Shown: positions 1 to 8,394 of the stretch, in pieces | Position numbering within the stretch: position 1 is the first letter of the stretch | Layout: each line of letters starts with the position of its first letter | Origin: Rhizobium pisi | GTDB taxonomy: Bacteria > Pseudomonadota > Alphaproteobacteria > Rhizobiales > Rhizobiaceae | Direction: 5' to 3' | Assembly (NCBI RefSeq): GCF_003938655.1 | Contig: NZ_RJJT01000003.1 | Coordinates: forward strand, 62,001 to 126,000 | Length of the DNA: 64,000 nt | Position numbers and translations under genes: made by a program | The notes under the pieces: generated by a model | What the model saw: the letters and a program-made list of their open reading frames with translations, nothing else | Told to the model about the DNA's origin: nothing | Database searches by the model: none

Positions 1-270
1 AGCGCCATTGCTGCCGTCGTCTATTATGCGTTGGTGCCGACCGTCGGCGGGTTCCTGCTCTGGTATGCGGGCGCGGAGCGCGTGAGCGGAACGGAAGCCT
101 CGCTCTTCACCGCACTTGCTCCGGTTTGCGCCGTCGTACTCGCCTTCGCCATCCTCAGCGACCCAGTCGAGCTCAACCAGATCGCCGGCATTGCCTGCGT
201 GCTGGCGGCCGTGTTCGGGCTTGCCTTGGCCGGGAGCCGTACCGCAACGAAGATCGCCGAAGGGAGATAG
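1..270 (+). CDS. EamA/DMT-family inner-membrane transporter, C-terminal part
   Basis: The reading frame is open from the first base, so the 5' end lies outside the window. About 89 residues are visible. They contain a run of hydrophobic segments separated by short polar loops and a GAERVSGTEASLFTALAPVCAV stretch, which is the usual look of the last repeat of EamA (drug/metabolite transporter) proteins, where a small-residue-rich helix follows the second-repeat loop. Such proteins export or import small metabolites across the inner membrane; the substrate cannot be read from this fragment. The next gene starts 4 bases after the stop, so the two are probably co-transcribed. The family call is fairly safe; the function is open. 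Confidence 0.72.
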   Translation, partial: SAIAAVVYYALVPTVGGFLLWYAGAERVSGTEASLFTALAPVCAVVLAFAILSDPVELNQIAGIACVLAAVFGLALAGSRTATKIAEGR

Positions 271-273
271 GCC

Positions 274-972
274 ATGCAGTTCGGTCATTCCGATGCCGTG
301 TGGCAGACCTTTCCGGAGCTTCGCGCCGGTGCGCTCCATGCCGAAGGCATCCATGCGGCGGCAGACGTCGAGGCATCGGTCGTAAGCTTCAGCGCGATTG
401 CCGCGGCCCGGCTCGCCGAAGTGCCGGAAGGCGAATTCCCCGAGATCCAGGCCTGGCGGCGCGGCTTTTCCCGCATGGGGCTGAAGCCGACGCAATATCG
501 CTGCGCGTCCGAAGCGCTGCTACGTCGCTTCCGCCAGGAACAGGCGCTGCCGCGCCTGCATCCGCTCGTCGATCTCTGCAATGCGATTTCGCTCGCCTTC
601 GCCATTCCGATCGCCGTCTTCGACACGGAAAAGATTGCGGGCGATCTCGAGGTGCGCCGGGCTGTTGGTGAGGAGAACTATCTTACCTTCGGCGGCGAGA
701 ACGAGCATCCCGAGCCGGGCGAGGTGATCTTCGCAGATGGCAAGGGGAGAGCGCATGCGCGGCGCTGGACGAACCGTCAGAGCGGGCTTTCGGCGGTGCG
801 GGAGACGACGCGCTCGGTTCTGATCGTCGCCGAGGCGCTGCATGCTTCCGCCGGCGATGATATCGGCAGGTTGGTCGCGACGGTCGCCGATGCGCTCGCG
901 CAACACTGGCCGGTCGCACCAAAGACGGAGATGCTCACCTCGGTCTCGCCGCGTTTCGAATTCCAGGCCTGA
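274..972 (+). CDS. B3/B4 tRNA-binding-domain protein
   Basis: A 232-residue soluble protein of the stand-alone B3/4 family, related to the editing domain of the phenylalanyl-tRNA synthetase beta subunit. The core is visible at about residues 60-200, with the sequence around WRRGFSRMG and SEALLRR followed by PRLHPLVDLCNAISL, typical of these proteins. By homology it may bind or edit mischarged tRNA or a related amino-acid ligand, but many members are uncharacterised. It starts 4 bases after the EamA gene, which suggests one transcript; pairing with a metabolite exporter hints at amino-acid handling, and that is inference only. Length and composition are normal. Confidence 0.75.
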   Translation: MQFGHSDAVWQTFPELRAGALHAEGIHAAADVEASVVSFSAIAAARLAEVPEGEFPEIQAWRRGFSRMGLKPTQYRCASEALLRRFRQEQALPRLHPLVDLCNAISLAFAIPIAVFDTEKIAGDLEVRRAVGEENYLTFGGENEHPEPGEVIFADGKGRAHARRWTNRQSGLSAVRETTRSVLIVAEALHASAGDDIGRLVATVADALAQHWPVAPKTEMLTSVSPRFEFQA

Positions 973-1052
973 GGGAATGTGGCTTTCGTGGCTTGGGCCG
1001 GGGGCATGGCCGCCCTATGTCAGTGGGATCGATATCTTCTGGAGAAGAATCC

Positions 1053-1451
1053 ATGTCGGACAAGTCATTCAAGATCCCGGGGCCGGATCATCCGATTTCC
1101 ATCGAACACAATCCCTCCCGCGTCGTCGTCACCGTTGCAGGCAAAACGATTGCCGATAGCCACAATGCGCTGACGCTGCGCGAGGCCTCCTATCCGCCGG
1201 TGCAGTATATTCCACGCAGGGACGTGGACATGTCGCAGCTTCAGCGCACCGACCACGGCAGCCATTGTCCCTATAAGGGTGATGCGTCCTATTACAGCAT
1301 CATCCCGGGCGGTGAGCGTTCGAAGAATGCCGTCTGGACCTACGAGGCGCCGAATGCAGCCGTCAGCAGCATCAAGGAGCATCTCGCCTTCTATCCCGAC
1401 CGCGTCGACGGTATCGAGGAAATGGCGTCGCCGGAGGCAGGCACCTACTGA
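1053..1451 (+). CDS. DUF427 domain protein
   Basis: A 132-residue protein made almost entirely of one DUF427 domain. Conserved features visible are the PGPDHPI start, the VVVTVAGKTIADS strand, the SYPPVQYIPRRDVDM segment and the HCPYKGDASYY block, which is the family signature, followed by WTYEAP. The ATG at 1053 is chosen because GGAGAAG lies 5-11 bases upstream and the protein then begins just before the domain; a longer in-frame extension from 993 has no recognisable content. DUF427 proteins are small cytoplasmic beta-tent-fold proteins of unknown biochemical role. Stand-alone gene. Confidence 0.85.
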   Translation: MSDKSFKIPGPDHPISIEHNPSRVVVTVAGKTIADSHNALTLREASYPPVQYIPRRDVDMSQLQRTDHGSHCPYKGDASYYSIIPGGERSKNAVWTYEAPNAAVSSIKEHLAFYPDRVDGIEEMASPEAGTY

Positions 1452-1586
1452 CGATCCGGCTTGAAGATCCGATTTGGCGAAACATGTCGTCAACCGCGAC
1501 GGGGGCAACCGGGATGGGACAGGATTTGCGTCCGTCGAGGTCGCGAAAGTGGCGGCGCTGCCGGCGACTCCCGTCAATGGCCGCCG

Positions 1587-1832
1587 CTATCCTAAGACAT
1601 CAAGCCATTCATTGCTGAAGACGAGGCTGGCAACGGTGACCGGATCGCCGCTTTCGTCGCGAACGGTGATGGCGATCGTCATGCGATCTCCCGCGGGAAG
1701 TTCGTCGCGGGCGACATCCAGCAGAATGCGGGCCACTTCTTTCGGAATGTCTGCACGAGATCTGAGTTCGGTGCCGTGCTCGTCGCGCGTGGGACCTTCT
1801 CCGTTGTGCAGATCGAAATAATAACGAGCCAT
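1587..1832 (-). CDS. DUF6894 family small protein
   Basis: An 81-residue protein opening with MARYYFDLHNGEGPTRDEHG and containing the DIPKEVARILLDVARDELP segment and a VRDESGDPVTVASLVF strand. This combination is characteristic of the DUF6894 proteins that are abundant in Rhizobiales. An AGGAAAG ribosome-binding site precedes the ATG at 1832. The function is unknown; the family is frequently found among stress-responsive genes, which is background knowledge and not shown here. It is transcribed away from the LysR gene and stands alone. Confidence 0.8.
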   Translation of the reverse strand: MARYYFDLHNGEGPTRDEHGTELRSRADIPKEVARILLDVARDELPAGDRMTIAITVRDESGDPVTVASLVFSNEWLDVLG

Positions 1833-2133
1833 GTTCTTTCCTGTGCATCACAGAGAGAAATCACAGAGGAAGACAATGTTCCCGCGGCTAGGCATTGATT
1901 CTTAAAGAAAATATATGGTCGCATCGAAATCGGTCCGACCCTTCGCGATATTGGCGGGCAAGGCCGTGATCGAATCCCTGCTCTTGAAGCCGCGATGTGT
2001 TGTCGGCCGAAGAGGGCAGGCCCTTCGCTGGTGGAGAGGACCTCAGAGCCGCGCTGGAAATCGTCGCAGAGATTCCTGTGACACGGTTGCCAAGTGCCTC
2101 TGACATGCTTGCTGCGGATAGTGCTTGGTCGCT
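1833..2133. other. Intergenic region with no gene seen
   Basis: About 300 bases separate the divergent DUF6894 and LysR-type genes. Short frames here have no ribosome-binding site or recognisable protein content. The region must contain both promoters, but I cannot place them with confidence. Its right end runs into the palindrome that covers the LysR start codon. Confidence 0.5.
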
Positions 2134-2154
2134 ATTATCCATGCCATGGATAAT
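2134..2154. promoter_or_regulatory. Perfect 10+1+10 palindrome over the LysR start codon
   Basis: The arm ATTATCCATG at 2134-2143 is repeated in exact inverted form at 2145-2154, around a single C. The start codon of the LysR gene (2146) lies inside the right arm. LysR regulators often repress their own genes through dyads of this kind. Binding here could block initiation directly. The same arm occurs at 4574-4583. Confidence 0.5.
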
Positions 2155-3072
2155 CTCTCCTCGATCGACCTCAACCTCCTCGTTGCATTCGACGCCATCA
2201 TGGCGGAACGGAGCGTCACCCGGGCGGGCGCCCGGATTGGCCGCACCCAGCCTGCGATGAGCGCGGCTCTTGCCCGCTTGCGGCAGGTTTTCAACGACGA
2301 ACTCTTCGTGCGCAGTTCAAGCGGGTTGCAGCCGACGCCGCGGGCGCTCGATCTTGCAGAGCCGATCGGAAAGTCGCTGCGGCATGCGCAGGAGGCGCTG
2401 GCCTTCAGCGGCGTTTTCGACCCGCGCTCGTCTTCCGTCTCTTTCCGTCTTGGTCTTTCGGAGCATCCGGCCTTCGTGCTGCTGCCGAAGCTGTTGGCGG
2501 CGATCGGACGTGTGGCGCCCGACGTCACCGTCGAAGTCAAGGGTTTCGTCGCGCGTGAAAGGGCGGTGGAGATGCTGGATGCCGGCGAGGTGGACGCTGC
2601 TGTCGGCGTGCCGGTTTCCTCCTCCCCACGGATTCTGTCCCGGCCGCTTTTCGAGGAGAGCTTCGTCTCGATCCTTCGCGCCGATCATCCCGCGGCGGCA
2701 AAGCGCCTCGATCTCGAGACCTTCGTCGGCCTCAAGCATCTGCTCGTATCACCGGAAGGGGATCATTATGGCCACGTCGATCGAAAGCTTGGGGAACTCG
2801 GGCTGCGCCGTCACCTCGGTCTGACGATGCCGCAGATGTACGTCGCCCCGGCGGTCGTTGCGGAGACGGATCTTGTGGCAACCTTGATGCGCGGCGTGAT
2901 CGACGCCTTGGGCAACCGTGCGAGATTGTCGATCCACCCGCCTCCGATCGAGCTTCAGCCGGTCTCGTTCGCGCTCTCCTGGCACCGCCGCAACGATTCG
3001 CATGTCGGACAGCAGTGGTTTCGCGAGCTGATCCAGTCTGTCGCGGCAGACCGAAACAGCGCGAAAGATTGA
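2146..3072 (+). CDS. LysR-family transcriptional regulator
   Basis: A 308-residue LysR-type regulator of usual length. The N-terminal winged helix-turn-helix (about residues 5-65) reads DLNLLVAFDAIMAERSVTRAG then IGRTQPAMSAALARLRQVF, the classic LysR recognition pattern. It is followed by a periplasmic-binding-protein-like effector domain (about residues 90-300). The ATG at 2146 is preferred because it starts directly before SSIDLNLL; an upstream TTG at 2125 is possible. The gene converges with the oxidoreductase/ester cyclase pair at 3101-4494, whose promoter region shares an 11-base word with this gene's start, so that pair and possibly the MFS gene are likely targets. The inducer is unknown. 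Confidence 0.88.
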   Translation: MDNLSSIDLNLLVAFDAIMAERSVTRAGARIGRTQPAMSAALARLRQVFNDELFVRSSSGLQPTPRALDLAEPIGKSLRHAQEALAFSGVFDPRSSSVSFRLGLSEHPAFVLLPKLLAAIGRVAPDVTVEVKGFVARERAVEMLDAGEVDAAVGVPVSSSPRILSRPLFEESFVSILRADHPAAAKRLDLETFVGLKHLLVSPEGDHYGHVDRKLGELGLRRHLGLTMPQMYVAPAVVAETDLVATLMRGVIDALGNRARLSIHPPPIELQPVSFALSWHRRNDSHVGQQWFRELIQSVAADRNSAKD

Positions 3073-3100
3073 GCTGACCCGTTTCCGCGGCCGCGGCCGG

Positions 3101-4027
3101 TTATGGTCTGACCAGTATCTTGCCGCGGGCGCCGCCCTTCAACAGCAGCCGGAAGGCATCGATCGTATCGGCGAGGGGGAACTGCCTGCCGACAACGATC
3201 TGAAGACGGTCCTCAACCGCAAGCGCGGCCACTGCTGCCAGACGGCCGGCATCGCTCTGATGGAATAGAAACTGAGCATCGATGCCTCGCGCCTTTGCCG
3301 CCTCGGTATCAAAGGGGGCCGAAAGGCCGATAAGCTTTCCGCCGGGACGGATAATGCCGAGCGAACGCTCCAGCGTCTCGCCGCCAATCGTATCGATCAC
3401 CACGTCGGCGGTCGGCGATATGGCGGCGAAGTCCTCATGGCGATAATCGATGACCTTTTTGGCACCGAGCGCGTGGACGAGGTCCAGATTGGCTGCAGAG
3501 GCCGTCGCCGTCACATGCGCGCCTGCAAGGCTTGCGAGCTGAACCGCGAAACTGCCGACCCCACCTGCACCGGCATGGATCAGGACCGATTGGCCGGGCC
3601 GGATCGCCGCAGCCTCGAACAGCGCCTGCCAGGCGCTGCCGGCAGCTGTGGGCAGGCCGGCAAGGCTTGCTAGCGCAAGGTCGGGCGAAACCCGGGCGAC
3701 CAGCCGGGCGGGCACGGCCGCCAATTCGGCAAAGGCACCGCCGGCGGTCGGATCTGTCCGCGCGATCACCTTGTCGCCCGGGCTAATGCCGGCGACCAGC
3801 GCGCCTGTTGCAACGACGGTTCCGGCGAGGTCGGTCCCGAGCGTATAGGGAAAAGCAAGGGGAAAGAAATCCTTCAGGTAACCTGCCATCAGCTTGTTAT
3901 CCATGGGATTGAGGGCGGCGGCCTCGACGCGGACAAGGACGTCGTCGAGGCCGATGACCGGCTCGCGAACATCCTCAAAACGGATGTCGTCGATCGTGCC
4001 GTAGGCGTGGATGCGGGCGGCCCTCAT
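3101..4027 (-). CDS. NADP-dependent medium-chain (zinc-free) oxidoreductase
   Basis: A 308-residue member of the medium-chain dehydrogenase/reductase superfamily, quinone oxidoreductase branch. The N-terminal GroES-like part (about 25-110) has the LNPMDNK and GTDLAGTVVATG motifs. The Rossmann part has HAGAGGVGSFAVQLA (about 150-165), the nucleotide-binding AxGGVG signature. The cysteine/histidine zinc ligands of true alcohol dehydrogenases are absent. It probably reduces an enone, quinone or similar carbonyl with NADPH. Its start overlaps the end of the ester cyclase gene by four bases (ATGA), so the two are translationally coupled and form an operon. Confidence 0.85.
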   Translation of the reverse strand: MRAARIHAYGTIDDIRFEDVREPVIGLDDVLVRVEAAALNPMDNKLMAGYLKDFFPLAFPYTLGTDLAGTVVATGALVAGISPGDKVIARTDPTAGGAFAELAAVPARLVARVSPDLALASLAGLPTAAGSAWQALFEAAAIRPGQSVLIHAGAGGVGSFAVQLASLAGAHVTATASAANLDLVHALGAKKVIDYRHEDFAAISPTADVVIDTIGGETLERSLGIIRPGGKLIGLSAPFDTEAAKARGIDAQFLFHQSDAGRLAAVAALAVEDRLQIVVGRQFPLADTIDAFRLLLKGGARGKILVRP

Positions 4028-4494
4028 GACGCGCGCTCCTCAGGAAGCGATGCCGTCTTCGGCGGCCAGGCGCCCAGTTGATGCAGCATGCCGAACCAGT
4101 CTTCCAGATGCCAGGTGTAGGAGATTCTGTCGCCTTCGAAGCGGTGGAATTCATGCAATGCGATCTCGATCCGGCGGTTGGTGGCCGGTATGCCGAAGAG
4201 CGTGCCACGATGCGTGCCGACGATGCGGGCGCGTACGCCGGCGCGGTTGTTGAAGCCGATGACTTCGTCGACCACGATCTCGACATCCGGCAGGGCGTCG
4301 ATGAAGCCGAGGATGATCGGCTTCAGCCCGGCCGGTCCCGGGCCTTGGCCCGGGGATAAGGGAATGTCCTGCCACTCCGGGGTGACGGCTTCGTCGAGAA
4401 GATCCGGGTTTTTGCGCGTGAATGCGCCATAAAAGATTTGAAGTGTCGCGTGCTGGTTTGCGGTCAGGGCGCTTGCGGTGGTGTCGGGTGTCAT
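4024..4494 (-). CDS. SnoaL-like ester cyclase / NTF2-fold protein
   Basis: A 156-residue protein of the SnoaL-like polyketide cyclase group with an NTF2-type cone fold. Visible signatures are NQHATLQIFYGAFTRKNPDLLDEAV near the start, then GLKPIILGFIDALPDVEIVVDEV and the closing HEFHRFEGDRISYTWHLEDW, typical of the family. Bacterial stand-alone members are usually of unknown substrate. It is the first gene of a two-gene operon with an MDR oxidoreductase, joined by an ATGA overlap. The operon is divergent from the MFS transporter and is a candidate target of the LysR regulator at 2146. Confidence 0.8.
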   Translation of the reverse strand: MTPDTTASALTANQHATLQIFYGAFTRKNPDLLDEAVTPEWQDIPLSPGQGPGPAGLKPIILGFIDALPDVEIVVDEVIGFNNRAGVRARIVGTHRGTLFGIPATNRRIEIALHEFHRFEGDRISYTWHLEDWFGMLHQLGAWPPKTASLPEERAS

Positions 4495-4572
4495 TCACAG
4501 CCTCTCGTATTGACGAATGCCTGGAGGCTAGGGCGGACCGAATCATAAGTGAAATCGATATACGTTATCTGG

Positions 4573-4583
4573 TATTATCCATG
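4573..4583 (+). promoter_or_regulatory. Candidate LysR half-site shared with the LysR gene
   Basis: The 11-base word TATTATCCATG at 4573-4583 is identical to 2133-2143 at the start of the LysR gene. It lies about 80 bases upstream of the ester cyclase start (4494, minus strand) and about 115 bases upstream of the MFS start (plus strand), within their shared promoter region. The second palindromic arm is not preserved here. This is a regulatory inference from sequence identity. Confidence 0.4.
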
Positions 4584-4697
4584 AGATTTATGTGGCGAGC
4601 ACAATTTGGTGAGTGCCATTCCTCGCGATTGACAAACCGGTCGTTGCGGCAGAACACGGGCCGCATCTGCAAACTCTCATGAAGGCCGCGCGGCCGT

Positions 4698-5939
4698 ATG
4701 GCCGGCCGACAATATTGCATGGACATATCCCAAAGCCCGGGGAGCGTTCTTCGCCATCCCGGCTATCTGAATTTCGCCGCTTCCCGCGTCTTTTCCTCAC
4801 TCTCCTTCCAGTCCGTCGCCATCGCGATGGGCTGGATGATCTACGACCAGACGCATAGCGCCCTTGCACTCGGCCTCGTCGGCTTCTGCCAATTCTTGCC
4901 GATGGCGGTGCTGACCTTCGTCGTCGGCCATGTTGCCGACCGGTTCGACCGGCGGCGCATCGGCCTTGCCTGCCAGCTGATCGAGGCGGTGACGGCGCTG
5001 GTGCTGGCGGTTGCCACCTGGCAGCAATGGCTGACGCCGGCCGGCATCCTTGCCGCCGTGACCGTGCTCGGCGCGGTCGTCGCTTTCGAGCGGCCGACCA
5101 TGGCGGCGCTGCTGCCGAACATCGTACCCGCCTCGATGCTGCAGAAGGCGGTCGCCACCTCCACCTCGATGATGCAGACGGCGCTGATCATTGGCCCCTC
5201 GCTCGGCGGCCTGCTCTACGGCCTGAACCCTGTCGCTCCCTTTGCAATGGCCGCGGTGCTCTTTGCCGCGGCGAGCTTCAACGTCATCTCGATCCGCATG
5301 CAATGGAGCCCTGCCAAGCGCGAGCCGGTGACACTAGCCTCTGTCTTTGCCGGCGTCTCCTTCATCCGCAGCCGGCCTGTCATGCTCGGCACGATTTCGC
5401 TCGATCTCTTCGCGGTGCTGCTCGGCGGCGCGACCGCGCTGTTGCCGATGTTTGCTAGGGATATCCTGCATACCGGCCCCTGGGGGCTCGGTCTTTTGCG
5501 TGCCGCGCCGGCGATCGGTGCGCTCGCCATGTCGATCGTGCTTGCCCGACGGCCGCTCGAGACCAATGTCGGGCGCAAGATGCTTGTCGCCGTTGCCGTA
5601 TTCGGCGTTGCCACCATCGTCTTCGCGCTTTCCACCAATATCGCGCTTTCCGTCGCGGCACTGTTGGTCGTCGGCGCGTCGGATACGGTGAGCGTCGTCG
5701 TGCGCAGCTCGCTCGTGCAGCTTCTGACGCCGGATGAGATGCGCGGCCGCGTCAGCGCGGTCAACTCGCTGTTCATCGGCACCTCCAACCAGCTCGGCGA
5801 ATTCGAATCCGGCATGATGGCGGCCGCCCTCGGGCCTGTTGCCACCGGCATCGTCGGCGGGCTCGGCACGATTATCGTCGTCATCCTCTGGATGCGGCTC
5901 TTCCCGGATCTCACCAAGGTCAAGACGTTGCAGGGTTAA
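4698..5939 (+). CDS. MFS transporter (EntS/MFS_3-like exporter)
   Basis: A 413-residue major facilitator with about 12 hydrophobic segments. The motif GHVADRFDRRR (about residues 75-85) is the conserved loop 2-3 motif A. The TPDEMRGRVSAVNSLFIGTSNQLGEFESG segment near residue 345 is typical of the MFS_3/EntS branch, which exports siderophores, macrolides or other small molecules. The substrate here is unknown. The exact start is uncertain: ATG at 4698 and ATG at 4719 are both in frame and neither has a strong ribosome-binding site. The gene is divergent from the ester cyclase operon. Confidence 0.85.
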   Translation: MAGRQYCMDISQSPGSVLRHPGYLNFAASRVFSSLSFQSVAIAMGWMIYDQTHSALALGLVGFCQFLPMAVLTFVVGHVADRFDRRRIGLACQLIEAVTALVLAVATWQQWLTPAGILAAVTVLGAVVAFERPTMAALLPNIVPASMLQKAVATSTSMMQTALIIGPSLGGLLYGLNPVAPFAMAAVLFAAASFNVISIRMQWSPAKREPVTLASVFAGVSFIRSRPVMLGTISLDLFAVLLGGATALLPMFARDILHTGPWGLGLLRAAPAIGALAMSIVLARRPLETNVGRKMLVAVAVFGVATIVFALSTNIALSVAALLVVGASDTVSVVVRSSLVQLLTPDEMRGRVSAVNSLFIGTSNQLGEFESGMMAAALGPVATGIVGGLGTIIVVILWMRLFPDLTKVKTLQG

Positions 5940-5985
5940 AGCACGATGCCGAAAAGCGTCAGCGGTTTTCGGGCGACATCATGCT

Positions 5986-6438
5986 CTACCCGGCATAGGC
6001 CTTGTCGAGTTCGGCGACGTCGATCTTGACCATCTGCATCATGGCGGCCTGGACACGCATGGCCTTCTCGGGATCCGGATCGCTGAAATAACGTATCAGC
6101 GCATCGGGAATGATCTGCCAGGAGAGGCCAAAGCGATCCTTCAGCCAGCCGCATTGCTGCGGCTTGCCGCCGTCGAGCAGCTTCTCCCAGTAGTGATCGA
6201 CCTCGGCCTGGTCGTCGCAGCGCACGAAGAACGAGACCGCTTCGGTGAAGTTGAAATGCGGCCCGCCGTTCAGCCCCATGAACTCCTGGCCTTCAAGCGC
6301 GAAGGAGGCCGTAAAGGCCTTGCCGTCAGGGCCGCGCTGGATGTCGCTGACGCGGGCATTGCTGAAAATGGACGTGTAGAAGCCGATGGCCTCTTCGAGC
6401 TGATTGTCGAACCAGAGAAACGGCGTGATCTTCTGCAT
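5986..6438 (-). CDS. VOC-family protein (PhnB / 3-demethylubiquinone-like)
   Basis: A 150-residue protein of the glyoxalase/VOC superfamily. It opens with MQKITPFLWFDNQLEEAIGFYTSIF, typical of the PhnB-like subgroup often labelled 3-demethylubiquinone-9 3-methyltransferase domain, and has the GWLKDRFGLSWQIIP block that contributes the second beta-alpha-beta-beta-beta unit. Despite the label, these are not methyltransferases; the function is unknown and may involve small-molecule modification. Single gene, convergent with the MFS gene. Confidence 0.85.
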   Translation of the reverse strand: MQKITPFLWFDNQLEEAIGFYTSIFSNARVSDIQRGPDGKAFTASFALEGQEFMGLNGGPHFNFTEAVSFFVRCDDQAEVDHYWEKLLDGGKPQQCGWLKDRFGLSWQIIPDALIRYFSDPDPEKAMRVQAAMMQMVKIDVAELDKAYAG

Positions 6439-6602
6439 GCTGATATCCTCCCGTCAGCGGTGTTCGCAGCAAGGACGTATGACCGGGCGGGATGCCGACA
6501 AGGGGAAGACAGTTTTTTCGGTTGTGTGCCCGGTAAGCCTCGTTGAAATCGACGTTTGGCCCTATGAAGGGTCGGCGCGAAGCATTATCGAGTGGGGATT
6601 GC

Positions 6603-7202
6603 GTGACGAGACGTTCTTCAATTTGCGTGCTGGCGGCGTTTTTCGCATCGGTGCCGGCTATCGCCTTGGCCGAGTGGCAGGCTGTCGAAGAGGTGCGGCC
6701 CTATTCGATATCAGGCAAGACCGGGGCCGAACTTTATGAATCGATCGGGGCGCGGGGGCCCGAGGTTGGCGGCACGGGCAGGACGATCGCGCATACGACG
6801 TTTAAGCTAACCTGGACCCGGAAATACGAACCGCAGGGCAATGCCTGCACTATCGTGACCAACCGGCCGAAGCTCGTCATCACCTATACGCTGCCGAAAC
6901 CTTCGGCTGAGCTGCCGGCCGCCGTCAAGAGCAGCTGGGAGGGCTTCATTTCAGGTGTGCAGGCTCACGAGCGGGTGCATGGCGAGACCATCAAGGACAT
7001 GGTCAAGGAGATCGAGGCGACGAGCATCGGCCTGACCGTTGCCGACGACCCAAGTTGCAAGAAGATCAGGACCGAACTGACGCGGCGCCTTGGCGAGATC
7101 TCCCAGAGACAACGCCAGCGCGGCCGCGACTTCGACAAGATCGAACTCGGCGACGGCGGCAATATCCGCCAGCTCATCCTCAAGCTGGTCAATGGGCCCT
7201 GA
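6603..7202 (+). CDS. Exported DUF922-family zinc-protease-like protein
   Basis: A roughly 199-residue exported protein. The GTG at 6603 is chosen because it gives a compact signal peptide (TRRSSICVLAAFFASVPAIALA, cleaved before EW) and GGGGATT precedes it; a TTG at 6543 would add 20 residues without a signal-like character. The mature part contains QAHERVHGE, a HExxH-type metal-binding helix placed as in DUF922 proteins, which are predicted secreted Zn-dependent proteases. The C-terminal third is charged and helical. The domain call is good; protease activity is unproven, and the start is moderately uncertain. Confidence 0.75.
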   Translation: MTRRSSICVLAAFFASVPAIALAEWQAVEEVRPYSISGKTGAELYESIGARGPEVGGTGRTIAHTTFKLTWTRKYEPQGNACTIVTNRPKLVITYTLPKPSAELPAAVKSSWEGFISGVQAHERVHGETIKDMVKEIEATSIGLTVADDPSCKKIRTELTRRLGEISQRQRQRGRDFDKIELGDGGNIRQLILKLVNGP

Positions 7203-7233
7203 TCGGGCGAAGCGCGCTACTGCGCGTTGACGG

Positions 7234-7584
7234 TCACGAACTGCGGATCGTCCCATCCGGGCTTGCCTGATCCACCGCTGCCGGCAGGTGTTGCGCCAGG
7301 ATATTCGCCACCTGATCTGTGGGCACGCCGAGCTTCTGCGCCAGCGAGACGAGATACTCGTTCGATAGCGCGGAACGGATTTCTTCAGGCGTGATCGGCT
7401 GGTTTTCGCCGCGTCCGAGCCAGGAATTGACCTGTGATCCGAGGCCGGCCTCGTTCAGCTTCGCCACCACTCCGTCCAGCCCGCCGAACTGGGAAAAGGC
7501 ATCGGACATCAGGCCGCTGAGGCCGCCCGGATGGCTGCTGATCGCCTTGCTCAGCATGCCGCCCAAATTGTCAAAGAAACTCAT
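7234..7584 (-). CDS. YidB / DUF937 family protein
   Basis: A 116-residue protein matching the YidB family. It contains MSFFDNLGGMLSKA at the start, the GGLDGVVAKLNEAGLGSQVNSWLGRGENQPITPEEIRSAL core and the helix LAQKLGVPTDQVANILAQHLPAAVDQASPDG, which are nearly diagnostic. The function is unknown; the fold is a small helical bundle with a conserved WLGxGxNxPI loop. Single gene convergent with the DUF922 gene and followed on the same strand by nothing obvious. Confidence 0.88.
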   Translation of the reverse strand: MSFFDNLGGMLSKAISSHPGGLSGLMSDAFSQFGGLDGVVAKLNEAGLGSQVNSWLGRGENQPITPEEIRSALSNEYLVSLAQKLGVPTDQVANILAQHLPAAVDQASPDGTIRSS

Positions 7585-7654
7585 GGTATCCTCCGTGTGG
7601 ATCGTTGCCGACGCCGCCTTCAGGCGGCGCCGACGATTGCCGAGCGAGATGACG

Positions 7655-8134
7655 TCAGGACTTCAGTTTGCTGTTGCAGATGCTGTAATAGCCGCCGCCC
7701 TTCTTGATCCAGGTAAGGCCGTTCAGGGTGTTATCAGCCTTGTTGGCTTTGTATTGGTCGAGACAGGTATGCATTCTCGCCTTGCCGGGCGACTCGCTTG
7801 CATATTTCGCTGAAACCTTCGTGGGGAAGACCACACCCTTCGGGGCTTTGGTCGTGGTGGCCGCCGGCTCTGGTGCATTGTCGGTGTTGGCCATCGTCGG
7901 CTCTTCATCCTTGGCATCGCCTGCAGCAGGTGCCGCGGGCGCTGCCGCTGCATCGGTTCCGCATTGCGCCTTGCGGAAATCATTCCATTTCATTCCGTTC
8001 AGGCTGTTGGCCTCCTGTGCCGCTTTGTATTTGGCGCTGCATTCCTTCATGGTCAGGGCATTCGCGTGAGACGCGAAAGTGAATGCTCCGATACCAAGGG
8101 CGATGGCTGTTCCGATAGAAGCAAGCTTGATCAT
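7655..8134 (-). CDS. Exported protein with two Cys-containing repeats
   Basis: About 159 residues starting at MIKLASIGTAIALG with a clear signal peptide cleaved after ASHANA. The ATG at 8134 is preferred, with GGAGGATGTATTC upstream. The mature protein has two similar modules: MKECSAKYKAAQEANSLNGMKWNDFRKAQC near the N terminus and MHTCLDQYKANKADNTLNGLTWIKK ending in YYSIC at the C terminus. Each carries a Cys, a YKA helix, an N-x-LNG-W turn and a second Cys, so each probably forms a disulfide-closed unit. They are joined by an Ala/Pro-rich linker. I do not recognise the family by name; the periplasmic location is inferred. Confidence 0.75.
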   Translation of the reverse strand: MIKLASIGTAIALGIGAFTFASHANALTMKECSAKYKAAQEANSLNGMKWNDFRKAQCGTDAAAAPAAPAAGDAKDEEPTMANTDNAPEPAATTTKAPKGVVFPTKVSAKYASESPGKARMHTCLDQYKANKADNTLNGLTWIKKGGGYYSICNSKLKS

Positions 8135-8394
8135 GAATACATCCTCCACGAACTGTGTTGATGCCGACGCCTGAACGCGGGGTGGGTACCGTCAGGCCAC
8201 TCCAGATCGCGGAGCAATACTGTCGAATTTTAGGCAATAATTATATAAGTACGGAATAAAACAGTATTTTTTGATATTAAGCATGCTGCTGGCCCGCTTC
8301 CAACCGGGCGAATGGTTCGCCGGGGTGGACCTCTCCGATCCGTTTCCTATCTCTCCCGTCAATACGAGGCGCAGACGCGCGGAGGAGGAGTGAA

